This document shows, piece after piece, positions 53,237 through 62,073 of a stretch of DNA of 64,000 nucleotides. A model generated the notes under the pieces. It made no database searches. It worked only from the letters and a program-made list of their open reading frames with translations, and had not been told where the DNA came from. The position numbers and the translations under genes are program-made. Numbering within the stretch: the first letter of the stretch is position 1; every line of letters begins with the position of its first letter. The stretch is from an uncultured Bacilli bacterium (GTDB lineage Bacteria; Bacillota_I; Bacilli_A; RF39; UBA660), in assembly GCA_910589375.1 (NCBI GenBank), contig CAJUTK010000001.1, forward strand, positions 434,001 through 498,000. Direction: 5' to 3'.

Positions 53237-54475
53237 ATGGCTAATAAGAAAGTAGATAATAATGTAGCAGATAATAAAATTAATACGAAGGAATTTAAAA
53301 AAGCTTTAGATGCTTTAGTAAAAGAAAAAGATATATCTGAAGATTATATTTATGAGGCAATGGAGCTTGCGCTAACAAGTGCTTATAAGAAAAATTATCA
53401 TTCATTATCCAATGTAAGGGTGGATATTGATAGATTTGCAGGAGATATTAGAGTATTTTCTTTCCGTACTGTAGTATTAGATAAGGAGCATAGGGTATCT
53501 TTAGATGAAAATGATTTTGAGGATGATTCTTTAGATGGAATTACTTCTTTTGCGGATTTAGAGAACATGGAATTCGATGATGAGGAAGAAGATGATGAAA
53601 AGTATCAACCTTTTATTTATGATGAAAGAATTCATATTACATTAGAAGATGCACAGAAAATCGTTCCAGGAATTGGAGTAGGAGAAACTATCGAAGAAGA
53701 AGTAACTCCACATGATTTTGGACGTGTTGCTGCTGCTACTGCAAAACAAGTAATTGTTCAAAAGATAAGAGAAGCAGAGAGAAATAATATAGCAACTGAG
53801 TTTGGTGATAGAACTGATGAAATGATTTCTGGTATTGTAGAGATGGAAGATGAGAAAAATTATTTCATTGACTTGGGAAAAACACAAGGATTACTTCCAA
53901 AAACAGAAATTATTCCAGGAGAGACTATCAAGATGGGTAGTCATATTAAAACATATATTAATAAAGTAGATATTAATTCAAAAGGAGCCTTAATTTTACT
54001 TACTAGAAAACATTATGGTTTTGTAAAACGTTTATTTGAATTAGAGATTCCAGAAATTAATGAAGGAATTGTCCTTGTTTATAGTGTGGCAAGAGATCCA
54101 GGAAATCGTACAAAAATAGCTGTTTATTCAGAAAATAGTAATGTAGATCCAGTAGGAGCTTGTATTGGAGAAAAAGGCTCTAGAATTAATGCTATTATCA
54201 AAGAATTAAATGGAGAAAAAATAGATGTTATTCCATATAGTAAAGATACTGCAACATTTATTGCAAATGCATTAAGCCCAGCTCGTGATGTACGTGTCTT
54301 TATTACAGATGAAAAGAATAAAGAAGTTCTAGTTGTTGTAGATAATGAAAATCTTTCTTTAGCAATTGGTAAGAAAGGTGCAAATGTAAGACTTGCTTCT
54401 AAACTTACTCATTATAAATTAGATGTTAAAACATATGAGCAAGTAAAAGAAGCAGGAATTAACATTTTAGAATAA
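53237..54475 (+). CDS. nusA: Transcription factor NusA
   Basis: A 412-residue protein. N-terminal polymerase-binding domain (about 12-155), S1 domain (about 165-235), KH1 and KH2 (about 250-385; DPVGACIGEKGSRI, LAIGKKGANVRLAS). The N domain contains an acidic insert near residues 92-125 (FADLENMEFDDEEEDDEKYQ) not seen in Bacillus NusA. Start at ATG 53237, three codons below an in-frame GTG. Confidence 0.95.
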   Translation: MANKKVDNNVADNKINTKEFKKALDALVKEKDISEDYIYEAMELALTSAYKKNYHSLSNVRVDIDRFAGDIRVFSFRTVVLDKEHRVSLDENDFEDDSLDGITSFADLENMEFDDEEEDDEKYQPFIYDERIHITLEDAQKIVPGIGVGETIEEEVTPHDFGRVAAATAKQVIVQKIREAERNNIATEFGDRTDEMISGIVEMEDEKNYFIDLGKTQGLLPKTEIIPGETIKMGSHIKTYINKVDINSKGALILLTRKHYGFVKRLFELEIPEINEGIVLVYSVARDPGNRTKIAVYSENSNVDPVGACIGEKGSRINAIIKELNGEKIDVIPYSKDTATFIANALSPARDVRVFITDEKNKEVLVVVDNENLSLAIGKKGANVRLASKLTHYKLDVKTYEQVKEAGINILE

Positions 54476-54476
54476 A

Positions 54477-54728
54477 ATGAAAAAAGTATCAGAGAGAACT
54501 TGTGTAGTTAGTCATGAAAAATTGCCAAAGAATGAATTGATAAGAGTAGTTAGAACTCCAGAAAAAACAGTTATTATTGATACAACAGGAAAAGCAAATG
54601 GCAGAGGAGCTTATTTAAAAAAAGCTAAAGAAGTAATAGAAAAAGCAAAGAAAACAAAAATATTGGAACGTCACTTAGAAGTGGAAATTCCAAATGAGGT
54701 GTTCGATGAATTACTAAAAATGTGTTAA
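54477..54728 (+). CDS. ylxR: YlxR-family RNA-binding protein
   Basis: An 83-residue protein with RTCVVSHEKLPKNELIRVVR and GRGAYL, the YlxR/RnpM pattern. It sits between nusA and infB, as in Bacillus, but the usual ylxQ gene after it is missing. Confidence 0.93.
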   Translation: MKKVSERTCVVSHEKLPKNELIRVVRTPEKTVIIDTTGKANGRGAYLKKAKEVIEKAKKTKILERHLEVEIPNEVFDELLKMC

Positions 54729-54749
54729 AAAAGAAAGAAGGTGCGTAGT

Positions 54750-56858
54750 ATGATGAGTGTATTTGAATATGCTATGGATGTAGAAAAAACAGTAGAAGAA
54801 ATTCTAAAGAAATGTAAAGAACTACAAATAGATGCTACCAATGAAGAAGATATGCTAGATGAGGATGCTATTACAGAGTTAGATAATGTTTTAGCGCAAG
54901 AACCAGCAGAAGAAGATTATGATGAAATTGACGAGATAGAAGATGCGTTGATTGAAAAAGAAAAAAATAAAATAGAAGGATTAAATCCAAGTGCAAAACA
55001 AAAAAAATTAAATACAACAAATGTAAAATCAACGAAAAAAGAATTAGCTCGCAAGAAAAAAGAGATGTATAAACATAAGGAAAAACTTATTAGTAATGCA
55101 CCAATAGAGGATAAAAATGTTGTTATTTATAAAGATGGAATGACAATCGGAAATTTAGCAAAAGAACTTGGTATTACAGCTGCTGAATTAATTAAAAAGT
55201 TATTTACACTAGGAATATTGGCTACTGTCAATAATTCTATTGATTTTGAAAATGCATCTTTACTAGTAATGGATTATAATAAAGAGTTAAAAAGAGAAAC
55301 GGAAAAAGATGAATCAAAATTTGAAGATTTTGAAATTCATGATAATGAGGAGGATTTAGTATCTAGACCTCCAGTAGTTACCATTATGGGACATGTTGAC
55401 CATGGAAAAACTACATTATTAGATACTATTCGTAAGACTAGTGTAGCATTAGGTGAAGCAGGTGGTATTACACAAGCTATTAGTGCTTATCAAGTAAAAT
55501 GTAAAGATCAATTAATTACTTTTATTGATACTCCAGGACATGCAGCTTTCACGGAAATGCGTGCAAGGGGAGCTAGTATTACAGATATTGTTATTATCAT
55601 AGTAGCAGCAGATGATGGAGTGATGCCACAAACACAAGAGGCAATTGACCATGCAAAAGCTGCAGGAGTACCAATTTTAGTAGCTATTAACAAAATTGAT
55701 AAACCAGGTGCAAATCCAGATAGAGTTATGACAGAACTTGCTGAATACGGACTTACTCCAGATGTATGGGGAGGAGACACTATATTCACTAAAATTTCTG
55801 CTAAAAATGGAGAAGGAATTGATACTTTACTTGAAAACATTCTTTTAGTAGCAGAAATGGAAGAGTATAAAGCTAATCCAAGTAGATATGCAATTGGAAC
55901 AGTGGTAGAAGCAAAGCTTGATAAACATGTTGGTCCTATTGTTACGGTTCTTATTCAAAATGGTACTTTACGTCTAGGGGACCCTATTGTTGTTGGTAGT
56001 TCATTTGGTAAAATTAGAACACTTCGCAATGATAAAGGAGAAGAAATAACATCCGCATCACCTTCACAGCCAGTTGAGATTACAGGCTTAAATGAAACTC
56101 CAAAAGCGGGAGATAAATTTATGGCTTTTGAAACAGAGAAACAAGCAAGAAGTATTGGTGAAACTAGAAAGACAGAAGAAAAAGAAGCACAAAATAAATC
56201 CAATAGTGTATCTTTAGATGATATTTTTGCTAAAATTCAAGATGGTGTAAAAGAAATTAATGTTATTATTAAGGCAGATGTAAATGGCTCAGCAGAAGCT
56301 GTTAAAAATTCATTAGAAAAAATAGAAGTAGATGGGGTACGTGTTAAAGTAATTCGTAGTAGTGTAGGTGCTATTACAGAAAGTGATATTGTACTTGCTA
56401 GTGCTTCTAATGCTATCATTGTAGGATTTAATATTAGACCAAATAATTCTATTCGTGATTATGCTAAAGATAAAGGTGTAGAGATTCGTCTTTATGATAT
56501 CATCTATAAAGCAGTAGAAGAAATGGAAGCAGCTATGAAAGGTATGTTAGATCCAGAATATGAGGAAAAAACACTAGGAACTGTAGAAGTAAGACAATTA
56601 TTTAAATTCTCTAAAGTAGGTGTTATTGCAGGTTCTTATGTATTAGATGGAATTGTAAAGATGGGTGCTAAAGCAAGAGTAATTCGCGATAGTAAAGTAA
56701 TTTATGATGGATCTATCGGGTCTTTACAAAGAGAAAAAGATAGCGTAAAAGAAGTTAAAAAGGGATTAGAATGTGGACTTACTGTTTCTAACTTTAATGA
56801 TTTAAAAGTTGGAGATATTATTGAAGCATACGAAATGGTTGAAAAAGCAAGAGACTAA
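54750..56858 (+). CDS. infB: Translation initiation factor IF-2
   Basis: A 702-residue GTPase. Acidic/Lys-rich N-terminus, IF2_N domain (GMTIGNLAKELGITAAELIKK), then GTPase with GHVDHGKT, DTPGHAAF and NKIDKP, and domains II-IV. It delivers initiator tRNA. An in-frame GTG at 54741 is part of the ribosome site GAAGGTG and is not the start. Confidence 0.97.
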   Translation: MMSVFEYAMDVEKTVEEILKKCKELQIDATNEEDMLDEDAITELDNVLAQEPAEEDYDEIDEIEDALIEKEKNKIEGLNPSAKQKKLNTTNVKSTKKELARKKKEMYKHKEKLISNAPIEDKNVVIYKDGMTIGNLAKELGITAAELIKKLFTLGILATVNNSIDFENASLLVMDYNKELKRETEKDESKFEDFEIHDNEEDLVSRPPVVTIMGHVDHGKTTLLDTIRKTSVALGEAGGITQAISAYQVKCKDQLITFIDTPGHAAFTEMRARGASITDIVIIIVAADDGVMPQTQEAIDHAKAAGVPILVAINKIDKPGANPDRVMTELAEYGLTPDVWGGDTIFTKISAKNGEGIDTLLENILLVAEMEEYKANPSRYAIGTVVEAKLDKHVGPIVTVLIQNGTLRLGDPIVVGSSFGKIRTLRNDKGEEITSASPSQPVEITGLNETPKAGDKFMAFETEKQARSIGETRKTEEKEAQNKSNSVSLDDIFAKIQDGVKEINVIIKADVNGSAEAVKNSLEKIEVDGVRVKVIRSSVGAITESDIVLASASNAIIVGFNIRPNNSIRDYAKDKGVEIRLYDIIYKAVEEMEAAMKGMLDPEYEEKTLGTVEVRQLFKFSKVGVIAGSYVLDGIVKMGAKARVIRDSKVIYDGSIGSLQREKDSVKEVKKGLECGLTVSNFNDLKVGDIIEAYEMVEKARD

Positions 56859-56884
56859 AAAAGATAGAATTCTATCTTTTTTTG
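56857..56884 (+). terminator. Rho-independent terminator of the rimP-infB operon
   Basis: A near-perfect palindrome AAAAAGATAGA-AT-TCTATCTTTTT with a T-run. Confidence 0.88.
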
Positions 56885-56958
56885 TTATCTTAGAAAAACA
56901 GGTATCATTATTTTGAAATTCTATCTTTTATACACTATTATTTTTAAATTTTAGTTAA

Positions 56959-56988
56959 TTGTTAAAAGTCTATTTAATTTGTTAGAAT
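56959..56988 (+). promoter_or_regulatory. Possible promoter of the small toxin-like RNA
   Basis: TTGTTA at 56959-56964 and TAGAAT at 56983-56988, spacer 18 bp. The predicted start falls at about 56995, just at the left arm of the inverted repeat. Confidence 0.4.
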
Positions 56989-56996
56989 AATCCATT

Positions 56997-57023
56997 GGAT
57001 ACATTTGAAACAGATGCTTTCCC
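56997..57023 (+). repeat. Inverted repeat, left arm
   Basis: GGATACATTTGA and CAGATGCTTTCCC, separated by two bases, are the reverse complement of 57180-57209 except for one extra C and a longer spacer in the right arm. In an RNA covering the locus these ends would pair. Confidence 0.85.
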
Positions 57024-57054
57024 TTTTCTATGATAATAGAAGGGTGGTGATGAT

Positions 57055-57131
57055 ATGACAAAAAGAGAGACTTCTCAATTTATCATAATATTACACAATT
57101 TCTAGTAGTAATCCTATTACTATTAAAATAA
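57055..57131 (+). pseudogene. Type I toxin-like small hydrophobic peptide, frameshifted
   Basis: ATG at 57055 follows a strong GGTGGTGATGAT ribosome site and opens a 16-codon frame (MTKRETSQFIIILHNF) ending at TAG 57103-57105. The frame two bases over continues from 57093 as TQFLVVILLLLK and stops at 57131. Joining them gives a 24-residue peptide with a charged start and hydrophobic rest, like TxpA/Fst-type toxins. A hairpin (57021-57044) covers the region right before the ribosome site. Either the toxin is broken by a single-base indel or the short version is the product. Confidence 0.45.
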
Positions 57132-57134
57132 AAA

Positions 57135-57164
57135 GGCATCTGTATCATTATTGATATCAGATGC
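57135..57164 (-). terminator. Minus-strand terminator (predicted antisense RNA end)
   Basis: GCATCTG-T-ATCA, loop TTAT, TGAT-AT-CAGATGC; on the minus strand it is followed by CCTTTTTATTTT. On the plus strand no T-run follows. Confidence 0.65.
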
Positions 57165-57208
57165 TTGAACAAAAACTTTGGGAAACATCTGAGAAACTCA
57201 AATGTATC
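57135..57208 (-). ncRNA. Predicted antisense RNA (type I antitoxin candidate)
   Basis: A minus-strand TATAAT box lies at 57220-57215, with only a weak -35. The start would fall near 57208 and the RNA would end at the terminator at 57135, about 75 bases. It would be complementary to the 3' part of the plus-strand toxin-like RNA, the layout of TxpA/RatA and BsrG/SR4. Prediction only. Confidence 0.4.
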
Positions 57209-57209
57209 C
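57180..57209 (+). repeat. Inverted repeat, right arm, also a plus-strand terminator hairpin
   Basis: Complementary to 56997-57023. Within it GGA-A-ACAT can also pair with ATGT-A-TCC, and TTTTTATT follows, so the plus transcript probably ends near 57215. The remaining DNA to rbfA (57221-57280) is AT-rich with nothing else recognised. Confidence 0.7.
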
Positions 57210-57280
57210 TTTTTATTATATGAAGTTTCCTTCACTAAATACATTTTATCATAAACAATTATTATTCACAAGTATCATCA

Positions 57281-57309
57281 TTTACTTCTTAAAATATCCA
57301 TGATATACT
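57281..57309 (+). promoter_or_regulatory. Sigma-A promoter of rbfA
   Basis: TTTACT at 57281-57286 and TATACT at 57304-57309, spacer 17 bp; the gene starts 21 bp later after GGGTGATAAA. Confidence 0.65.
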
Positions 57310-57330
57310 ATATCTACTGAGGGTGATAAA

Positions 57331-57675
57331 ATGAACAGTATTAAAATAGAACGTATTAATAGTGCGATTGTAAGAGAAGTTAGTTATATTCTAGCCAATG
57401 AAGTAAAGAACCAAAATATTAAATTTGTAACCATTACAGCTGCTAAAACTTCTAGTGATTTAAGCTATTGTAAGATATATGTAACAGTACTAGATGATTC
57501 TATGAAAAAAGAAGTAATGGAAGCATTAAAAGGTGCGAAGGGATTTATTAGAAAATCTTTAATGGAAAGAATTGATATTAGACAAATTCCTGAATTAGAT
57601 TTTGTCTATGATGAATCTATAGAATATGGCAAAAAGATAGAACAAAAAATAAAAGAAATCCATGAAAAGGAATAG
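57331..57675 (+). CDS. rbfA: Ribosome-binding factor A
   Basis: A 114-residue KH-fold protein: IERINSAIVREVSYILANEVKN, VTITAAKTSSDLSYCKIYVTV and IRQIPELDFVYDESIEYG. It helps mature the 30S subunit. It follows infB as in Bacillus but from a separate promoter, with the toxin-like locus in between. Confidence 0.95.
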   Translation: MNSIKIERINSAIVREVSYILANEVKNQNIKFVTITAAKTSSDLSYCKIYVTVLDDSMKKEVMEALKGAKGFIRKSLMERIDIRQIPELDFVYDESIEYGKKIEQKIKEIHEKE

Positions 57676-57690
57676 GATTTCTTTTATTTT
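57646..57690. terminator. Bidirectional terminator overlapping the end of rbfA
   Basis: A perfect 16-bp stem AAAATAAAAGAAATCC / GGATTTCTTTTATTTT with a 13-base loop. The left arm is inside rbfA, the right inside the 3' end of the convergent gene. Confidence 0.85.
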
Positions 57691-58625
57691 GCTTCTGAAT
57701 AGATTTCTAAATTAAATTTATGTTCAACAGGATCCGTTTCTAACAATTTTTTATAAGGAATTAAAAAATAATCATAAATTAATAATTGTTCTCCAGTATT
57801 AGTAACAGGATCATCCCAAGTAGCATCTAAATGAAGCCAAGTATCATTTAAAAATACTAAGTTCCATACATGATTATCTGCAGAGACTCTAAAATTAGGA
57901 ATATCTAATTGATATAAGAATATTGACATAATATCACTATAACCACCACATAAAGCTTTTTTATCTACTAAAAGTCCATATGCTGTATGTGTACTACTAG
58001 TTTGATATTCAGAAGAAGTCATATTATTTGCTCTATCGATATCATAAGCAGTATTATTGATAATATAATCGTGAAAAACTTTAATTTTATCATTTATTTT
58101 CATATCTTCTGATATGTTTTTGTTAATAATAGTTTGTAGTTCATTATTAATTTTTTCTATTTCTTCTTCTTTATATTGTTTTTCTACTGTCACTGTAATT
58201 TTTCCAAAACTATTGGAAATAATATTAATAGATTTATAGCTATTAAATGGATGGACAAAGTTATTAATATCTGCTAGAGCACTTTCTTCTTCATTAGTGC
58301 TAGGAATTAGTTTATCTACATCATTTTTACATTCTAAATAATTATCGTCACAATAGAAATAAAAGGAAGTATTTCCACTATCTAATATGGTATAAAAAAT
58401 ATTTAAAAGATGCTGCTTATCTTTAGCAACAAAATCATCTGTTATTTGTACGAAATTATAATCTTGTTCTTTTGCATAATCATTTTTTTCTAGTTCTTCT
58501 GTAGCATAATTATGATATAGAAATGTTTTTACAAAGTAATGTGGTATTTCTTTATAATACATAAGAATGAAAATAATAATGAGTAATAAAATGGTAGAAA
58601 TTATAAATTTTTTTTTCGATTTCAT
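57684..58625 (-). CDS. Membrane-anchored transglutaminase-like protein
   Basis: A 313-residue protein. N-terminal membrane anchor (about 6-24), an extracellular region, then a transglutaminase-like domain with Cys in KALCGGYSDIM, His in SADNHVWNLV and Asp in LDATWDDP, a complete triad. Such domains act as peptidases or cross-linkers at the cell surface. The start is set by AAAGGTGAATAT. Confidence 0.85.
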   Translation of the reverse strand: MKSKKKFIISTILLLIIIFILMYYKEIPHYFVKTFLYHNYATEELEKNDYAKEQDYNFVQITDDFVAKDKQHLLNIFYTILDSGNTSFYFYCDDNYLECKNDVDKLIPSTNEEESALADINNFVHPFNSYKSINIISNSFGKITVTVEKQYKEEEIEKINNELQTIINKNISEDMKINDKIKVFHDYIINNTAYDIDRANNMTSSEYQTSSTHTAYGLLVDKKALCGGYSDIMSIFLYQLDIPNFRVSADNHVWNLVFLNDTWLHLDATWDDPVTNTGEQLLIYDYFLIPYKKLLETDPVEHKFNLEIYSEAK

Positions 58626-58660
58626 ATATTCACCTTTATTCATTGTATCATATTATGCAC

Positions 58661-58682
58661 AAAAAAAGGAGTTCATTACTCC
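58661..58682 (-). terminator. Rho-independent terminator of rpsT
   Basis: On the minus strand GGAGT, AATGA loop, ACTCC then a run of seven T; it overlaps the stop codon. Confidence 0.8.
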
Positions 58683-58939
58683 ATTTCATTTACTTTTTTT
58701 GTTAAACGTGACTTATTTCTAGCACTTTTGTTTTTACTACTAACTCCACTTTTGGTAGCTTTATCAATTGTTTTAATAGCAGTTTTTAAAGAGCTTTGTG
58801 CTTTTTCTTTATCTTTGTTAGCAACTGCTTTTTCTACATTTTTAATAGCAGTTTTCATACTAGCTTCATAATTGTTATTTGTTTGTTCTTTTTTAGCATT
58901 AACTAAAATTCTTTTCTCGGCATTTTTCATATTTGGCAT
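58676..58939 (-). CDS. rpsT: Ribosomal protein S20
   Basis: An 87-residue basic protein: MPNMKNAEKRILVNAKKEQTN at the start, then ATKSGVSSKNKSARNKSRL. Start set by GGAGGTGAATATT. Divergent from gpr, the same neighbour as in Bacillus. Confidence 0.95.
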   Translation of the reverse strand: MPNMKNAEKRILVNAKKEQTNNNYEASMKTAIKNVEKAVANKDKEKAQSSLKTAIKTIDKATKSGVSSKNKSARNKSRLTKKVNEME

Positions 58940-59043
58940 AATATTCACCTCCTGGTCACACATACAAACCTATTTTAGCAAAATTCCCTAAAAAAAGCAA
59001 ATAAAATCAACAATTTTGTTAAAAATATTAATGGTGAATAGGT

Positions 59044-60057
59044 ATGAAGCATGAAATAGATTTAAGTAAATATTTAGTGAGGACAGATTTAGCAATAGAA
59101 TCTTTATCAGAAGATAGTTCTAGTAATGGAGTCAAGGTATCTGAGAAAAAATTAGAAGATATTTGTGTTACGACAGTGATGGTAAGTAGAAAAGGAAGTA
59201 AAAAAATAGGAAAAAAGCCAGGAAAGTATATTACAATAGAATTCCAAGATATAACGGATGAAGAGAATAGAAAAAAAGTCTCTCAAGTATTTGTAAAAGA
59301 ATTAAAAAAATTAGTGAGACTGCAATCTAAGGAAGATCATGTTTTAGTAATTGGACTTGGCAATGAAAACTCCACGCCAGATGCTTTAGGGCCACTAACA
59401 GCAAGTCAAGTAACTGTTACCAATCACTTATATGAATTGGGACTGTTAGACCCAACTTTTCAAAGAGTTTCTATTTTTAATCCTAGTGTAATGGGAAAAA
59501 CAGGAATAGAGACAAGTGATTTACTTGGAAAGTTAATTGAACTTTTGAACCCATCATTATTATTGGTAATAGATTCTTTAGCAAGCACTTCCATTAATCG
59601 TGTCCATAAGACTATTCAGATGACTGATACTGGAATTCACCCTGGCAGTGGAGTAGGAAATAAAAGAAAAGAAATTAGTAAGGAACTATTTGGTATTCCT
59701 GTTATCGCTATTGGAGTCCCAATGGTTGTAGATGCTGTTACGATTGTAAGTGATACGATAAACTTTTTAACGCAGCATTATGTTTATATGAAAAAACATA
59801 TGAATAATCCAAAATATAAATTGATGACAAATATAAATTATTTAAGAGAGAAAAATGAAATTTCTAGTAGTGATCGGGAAAAATTATTGGGTCTTGTAGG
59901 TACCTTAAATGAGGATGAAATGAAATCTTTGATATATGATGTTTTGACTCCAGTAGGTTATAATTTTATGGTTACTACAAAAGAAGTTGATTTTATAGTA
60001 GAGGAATTAAGTTCTTTATTATCAAAGGGAATCAACAAATTATTGCATAATAGGTAG
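59044..60057 (+). CDS. gpr: Spore germination protease GPR
   Basis: A 337-residue protease. The propeptide and its self-cleavage region (YLVRTDLAIES, residues 11-21) are intact. VLVIGLGNENSTPDALGPL, SLASTSINRVHKTIQMTDTGIHPGSGVGNKR and GIPVIAIGVPMVVDA are GPR signatures. GPR degrades small acid-soluble spore proteins at germination. The start is ATG with GGTGAATAGGT upstream. No SASP gene is in the window. Confidence 0.95.
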   Translation: MKHEIDLSKYLVRTDLAIESLSEDSSSNGVKVSEKKLEDICVTTVMVSRKGSKKIGKKPGKYITIEFQDITDEENRKKVSQVFVKELKKLVRLQSKEDHVLVIGLGNENSTPDALGPLTASQVTVTNHLYELGLLDPTFQRVSIFNPSVMGKTGIETSDLLGKLIELLNPSLLLVIDSLASTSINRVHKTIQMTDTGIHPGSGVGNKRKEISKELFGIPVIAIGVPMVVDAVTIVSDTINFLTQHYVYMKKHMNNPKYKLMTNINYLREKNEISSSDREKLLGLVGTLNEDEMKSLIYDVLTPVGYNFMVTTKEVDFIVEELSSLLSKGINKLLHNR

Positions 60058-60089
60058 TGTCTAATAAGTGTTTTTTTGTCGATAAAAAG

Positions 60090-60118
60090 TTGACCCCTAG
60101 GTAGTTTTATGATATGAT
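60090..60118 (+). promoter_or_regulatory. Sigma-A promoter of the prepilin gene
   Basis: TTGACC at 60090-60095 and TATGAT at 60113-60118, spacer 17 bp. Confidence 0.72.
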
Positions 60119-60150
60119 TATATCGTATAAGAAGGTAAGGTGGTGAGAAA

Positions 60151-60660
60151 ATGAAAAACAATACAAAAGGATTTACATTAATCGAGTTACTAGCTGTAAT
60201 CGTAATTTTAGCTGTAATCGCATTAATCGCTTCTCCAATCATTTTGAACATTATTCAAAGTTCACAAAGATCTACAAGAGCTAGATCAGTAGAGGCTTAT
60301 GCACATGCAATCGAAGACTCAGTAGCATCTTCTATGTCTAACCCTGACTTCGTTGGCGGAGATGTAGTTATCGCTAAAGATGGAGATAAGACTTACGCTT
60401 GCGTTGGAACAAACGCTGCTGGTGTAGGTACATGTACTGATGATAACGCTAAAATAGAAGTTACTTATAGTGGAAGTAAAGTTGTTTGCAGCACTGTAAA
60501 ATATAACGAAGGTGGAAAAGGATTCATCGAATTAGCTGGATGTAAAGTTTCAGGCAGCAGTGAATCTTACAGATTTAATAACAACCCAGATGGAGGAACT
60601 TCAGGAAAAGCTGTAGAAGAAAAAACATCAAATAGTAATTCTGGATCTTCTAACTCATAG
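60151..60660 (+). CDS. Type IV prepilin-like protein (major pilin/pseudopilin type)
   Basis: A 169-residue protein with a class III signal, KG-FTLIELLAVIVILAVIAL, cleaved after Gly-8. The mature part has four cysteines and ends in a Ser/Asn-rich tail. It uses many ATC, GTA and GCT codons compared with neighbours, suggesting high expression. It is monocistronic with its own promoter and terminator. No pilus motor, prepilin peptidase or platform gene is in the window, so those must be elsewhere if it is assembled. Confidence 0.88.
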   Translation: MKNNTKGFTLIELLAVIVILAVIALIASPIILNIIQSSQRSTRARSVEAYAHAIEDSVASSMSNPDFVGGDVVIAKDGDKTYACVGTNAAGVGTCTDDNAKIEVTYSGSKVVCSTVKYNEGGKGFIELAGCKVSGSSESYRFNNNPDGGTSGKAVEEKTSNSNSGSSNS

Positions 60661-60674
60661 TTATGAATTTGTTT

Positions 60675-60712
60675 AAAAAGTTCAACGGTACTTATGTTGA
60701 ACTTTTTATTTT
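60675..60712 (+). terminator. Rho-independent terminator
   Basis: AAAAAGTTCAAC and GTTGAACTTTTT, 12-bp stem, then TTATTTT. Confidence 0.9.
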
Positions 60713-60762
60713 GTAAAATATAGAAAAGCGTGTTATAATACCACCAGGGAAGAGGGGATACT

Positions 60763-62073
60763 ATGAAAAAACCAGTTGTGGCTCTTTTAGGTAGACCAAA
60801 TGTAGGAAAAAGTACAATATTTAATCGCTTAGTTGGTAAAAAGATTTCTATTATTGAGGATACACCAGGTATTACTAGAGATAGAATTTATGGAAATGTT
60901 GAATACCAAAATTATAATTTTCATTTAATTGATACAGGTGGGATTGATTTAGAAAATTCTGCTTTTAATGATGAGATTAAGGTTCAGGCAACACTTGCAA
61001 TCGACGAAGCTGATGTTATTATTTTTGTAGTGGATGGAAAAGAAGGTCTAACATCGAATGATTTTGCAGTTAGGGATATGCTTCTTAGAAGTAAATGTAA
61101 AGTTATTGTAGCTATTAATAAATGTGATAGTAATAAGATTAAAGAAACTGAATATGAATTTTATGAGTTAGGTTTTGAAAAATATTTCCAAGTTAGTGGA
61201 GAACATAATATTGGAATTATGGAATTATTAGATGAAGTAGTTAGTGAATTTGAACCTATAGAAGAGGAATATCAAAATCTTATTAAATTTTCTATTATTG
61301 GTAGACCAAACGTAGGAAAAAGTAGTTTGGTAAATGCTTTACTAAATGAAGATAGAGTTATTGTTAGTGATGTTGCAGGAACTACCCGTGATGCGATTGA
61401 TACGGTTTTTACTTATCATGGTGAGGAATATGTAGTAATTGATACTGCGGGAATGCGTAAAAAAGGAAAAGTATATGAGGCAGTAGAAAAATATAGTTTA
61501 TTACGCAGTATGAAAGCAATTGATAGATCTGATGTATGCTGTATTGTTATTAATGCCGAAGAAGGTATTATTGAACATGATAAGCATATAGCAGGGTATG
61601 CAATTGATGCAGGCAAAGCTGTAGTTCTTGTTGTCAATAAGTGGGATACTATTAATAACAAAGATACAGAGATGAAAAAATGGAAAAAGGATATTGAAAA
61701 CAATTTTCAATTTATGCCTTATGCACCAGTGGTATTTCTATCTGCTAAAACGAAAAAGAGAATTCATACTCTTATGCCAGAAATTTTAAGGGCATATGAG
61801 AATAGTCATAAAGAGATTAAAACTAGTTTACTTAATAATGTTATAACGGATGCTTATTCATTGAATTTGCCACCAAGTTATAAAGGAAAGCGACTGAAAA
61901 TTTACTTTAGTACGCAAGTGAGTGTACAACCTCCAACATTTAATATTCAGGTAAATAGTAAAGGTCTTATTCACTTTTCATATGAAAGATATTTAGAAAA
62001 TAAAATTAGAGAATCATTTGATTTTACAGGTACGCCAATTGTATTACAATTTAAAAATAAAGGAGAGCAATAA
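60763..62073 (+). CDS. der: GTPase Der (EngA)
   Basis: A 436-residue protein with two tandem GTPase domains (GRPNVGKST near 9 and GRPNVGKSS near 180) and a KH-like C-terminal domain (NLPPSYKGKRLKIYF). It is needed for 50S assembly. TATAAT at 60734-60739. The stop overlaps the next start by one base. Confidence 0.97.
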   Translation: MKKPVVALLGRPNVGKSTIFNRLVGKKISIIEDTPGITRDRIYGNVEYQNYNFHLIDTGGIDLENSAFNDEIKVQATLAIDEADVIIFVVDGKEGLTSNDFAVRDMLLRSKCKVIVAINKCDSNKIKETEYEFYELGFEKYFQVSGEHNIGIMELLDEVVSEFEPIEEEYQNLIKFSIIGRPNVGKSSLVNALLNEDRVIVSDVAGTTRDAIDTVFTYHGEEYVVIDTAGMRKKGKVYEAVEKYSLLRSMKAIDRSDVCCIVINAEEGIIEHDKHIAGYAIDAGKAVVLVVNKWDTINNKDTEMKKWKKDIENNFQFMPYAPVVFLSAKTKKRIHTLMPEILRAYENSHKEIKTSLLNNVITDAYSLNLPPSYKGKRLKIYFSTQVSVQPPTFNIQVNSKGLIHFSYERYLENKIRESFDFTGTPIVLQFKNKGEQ

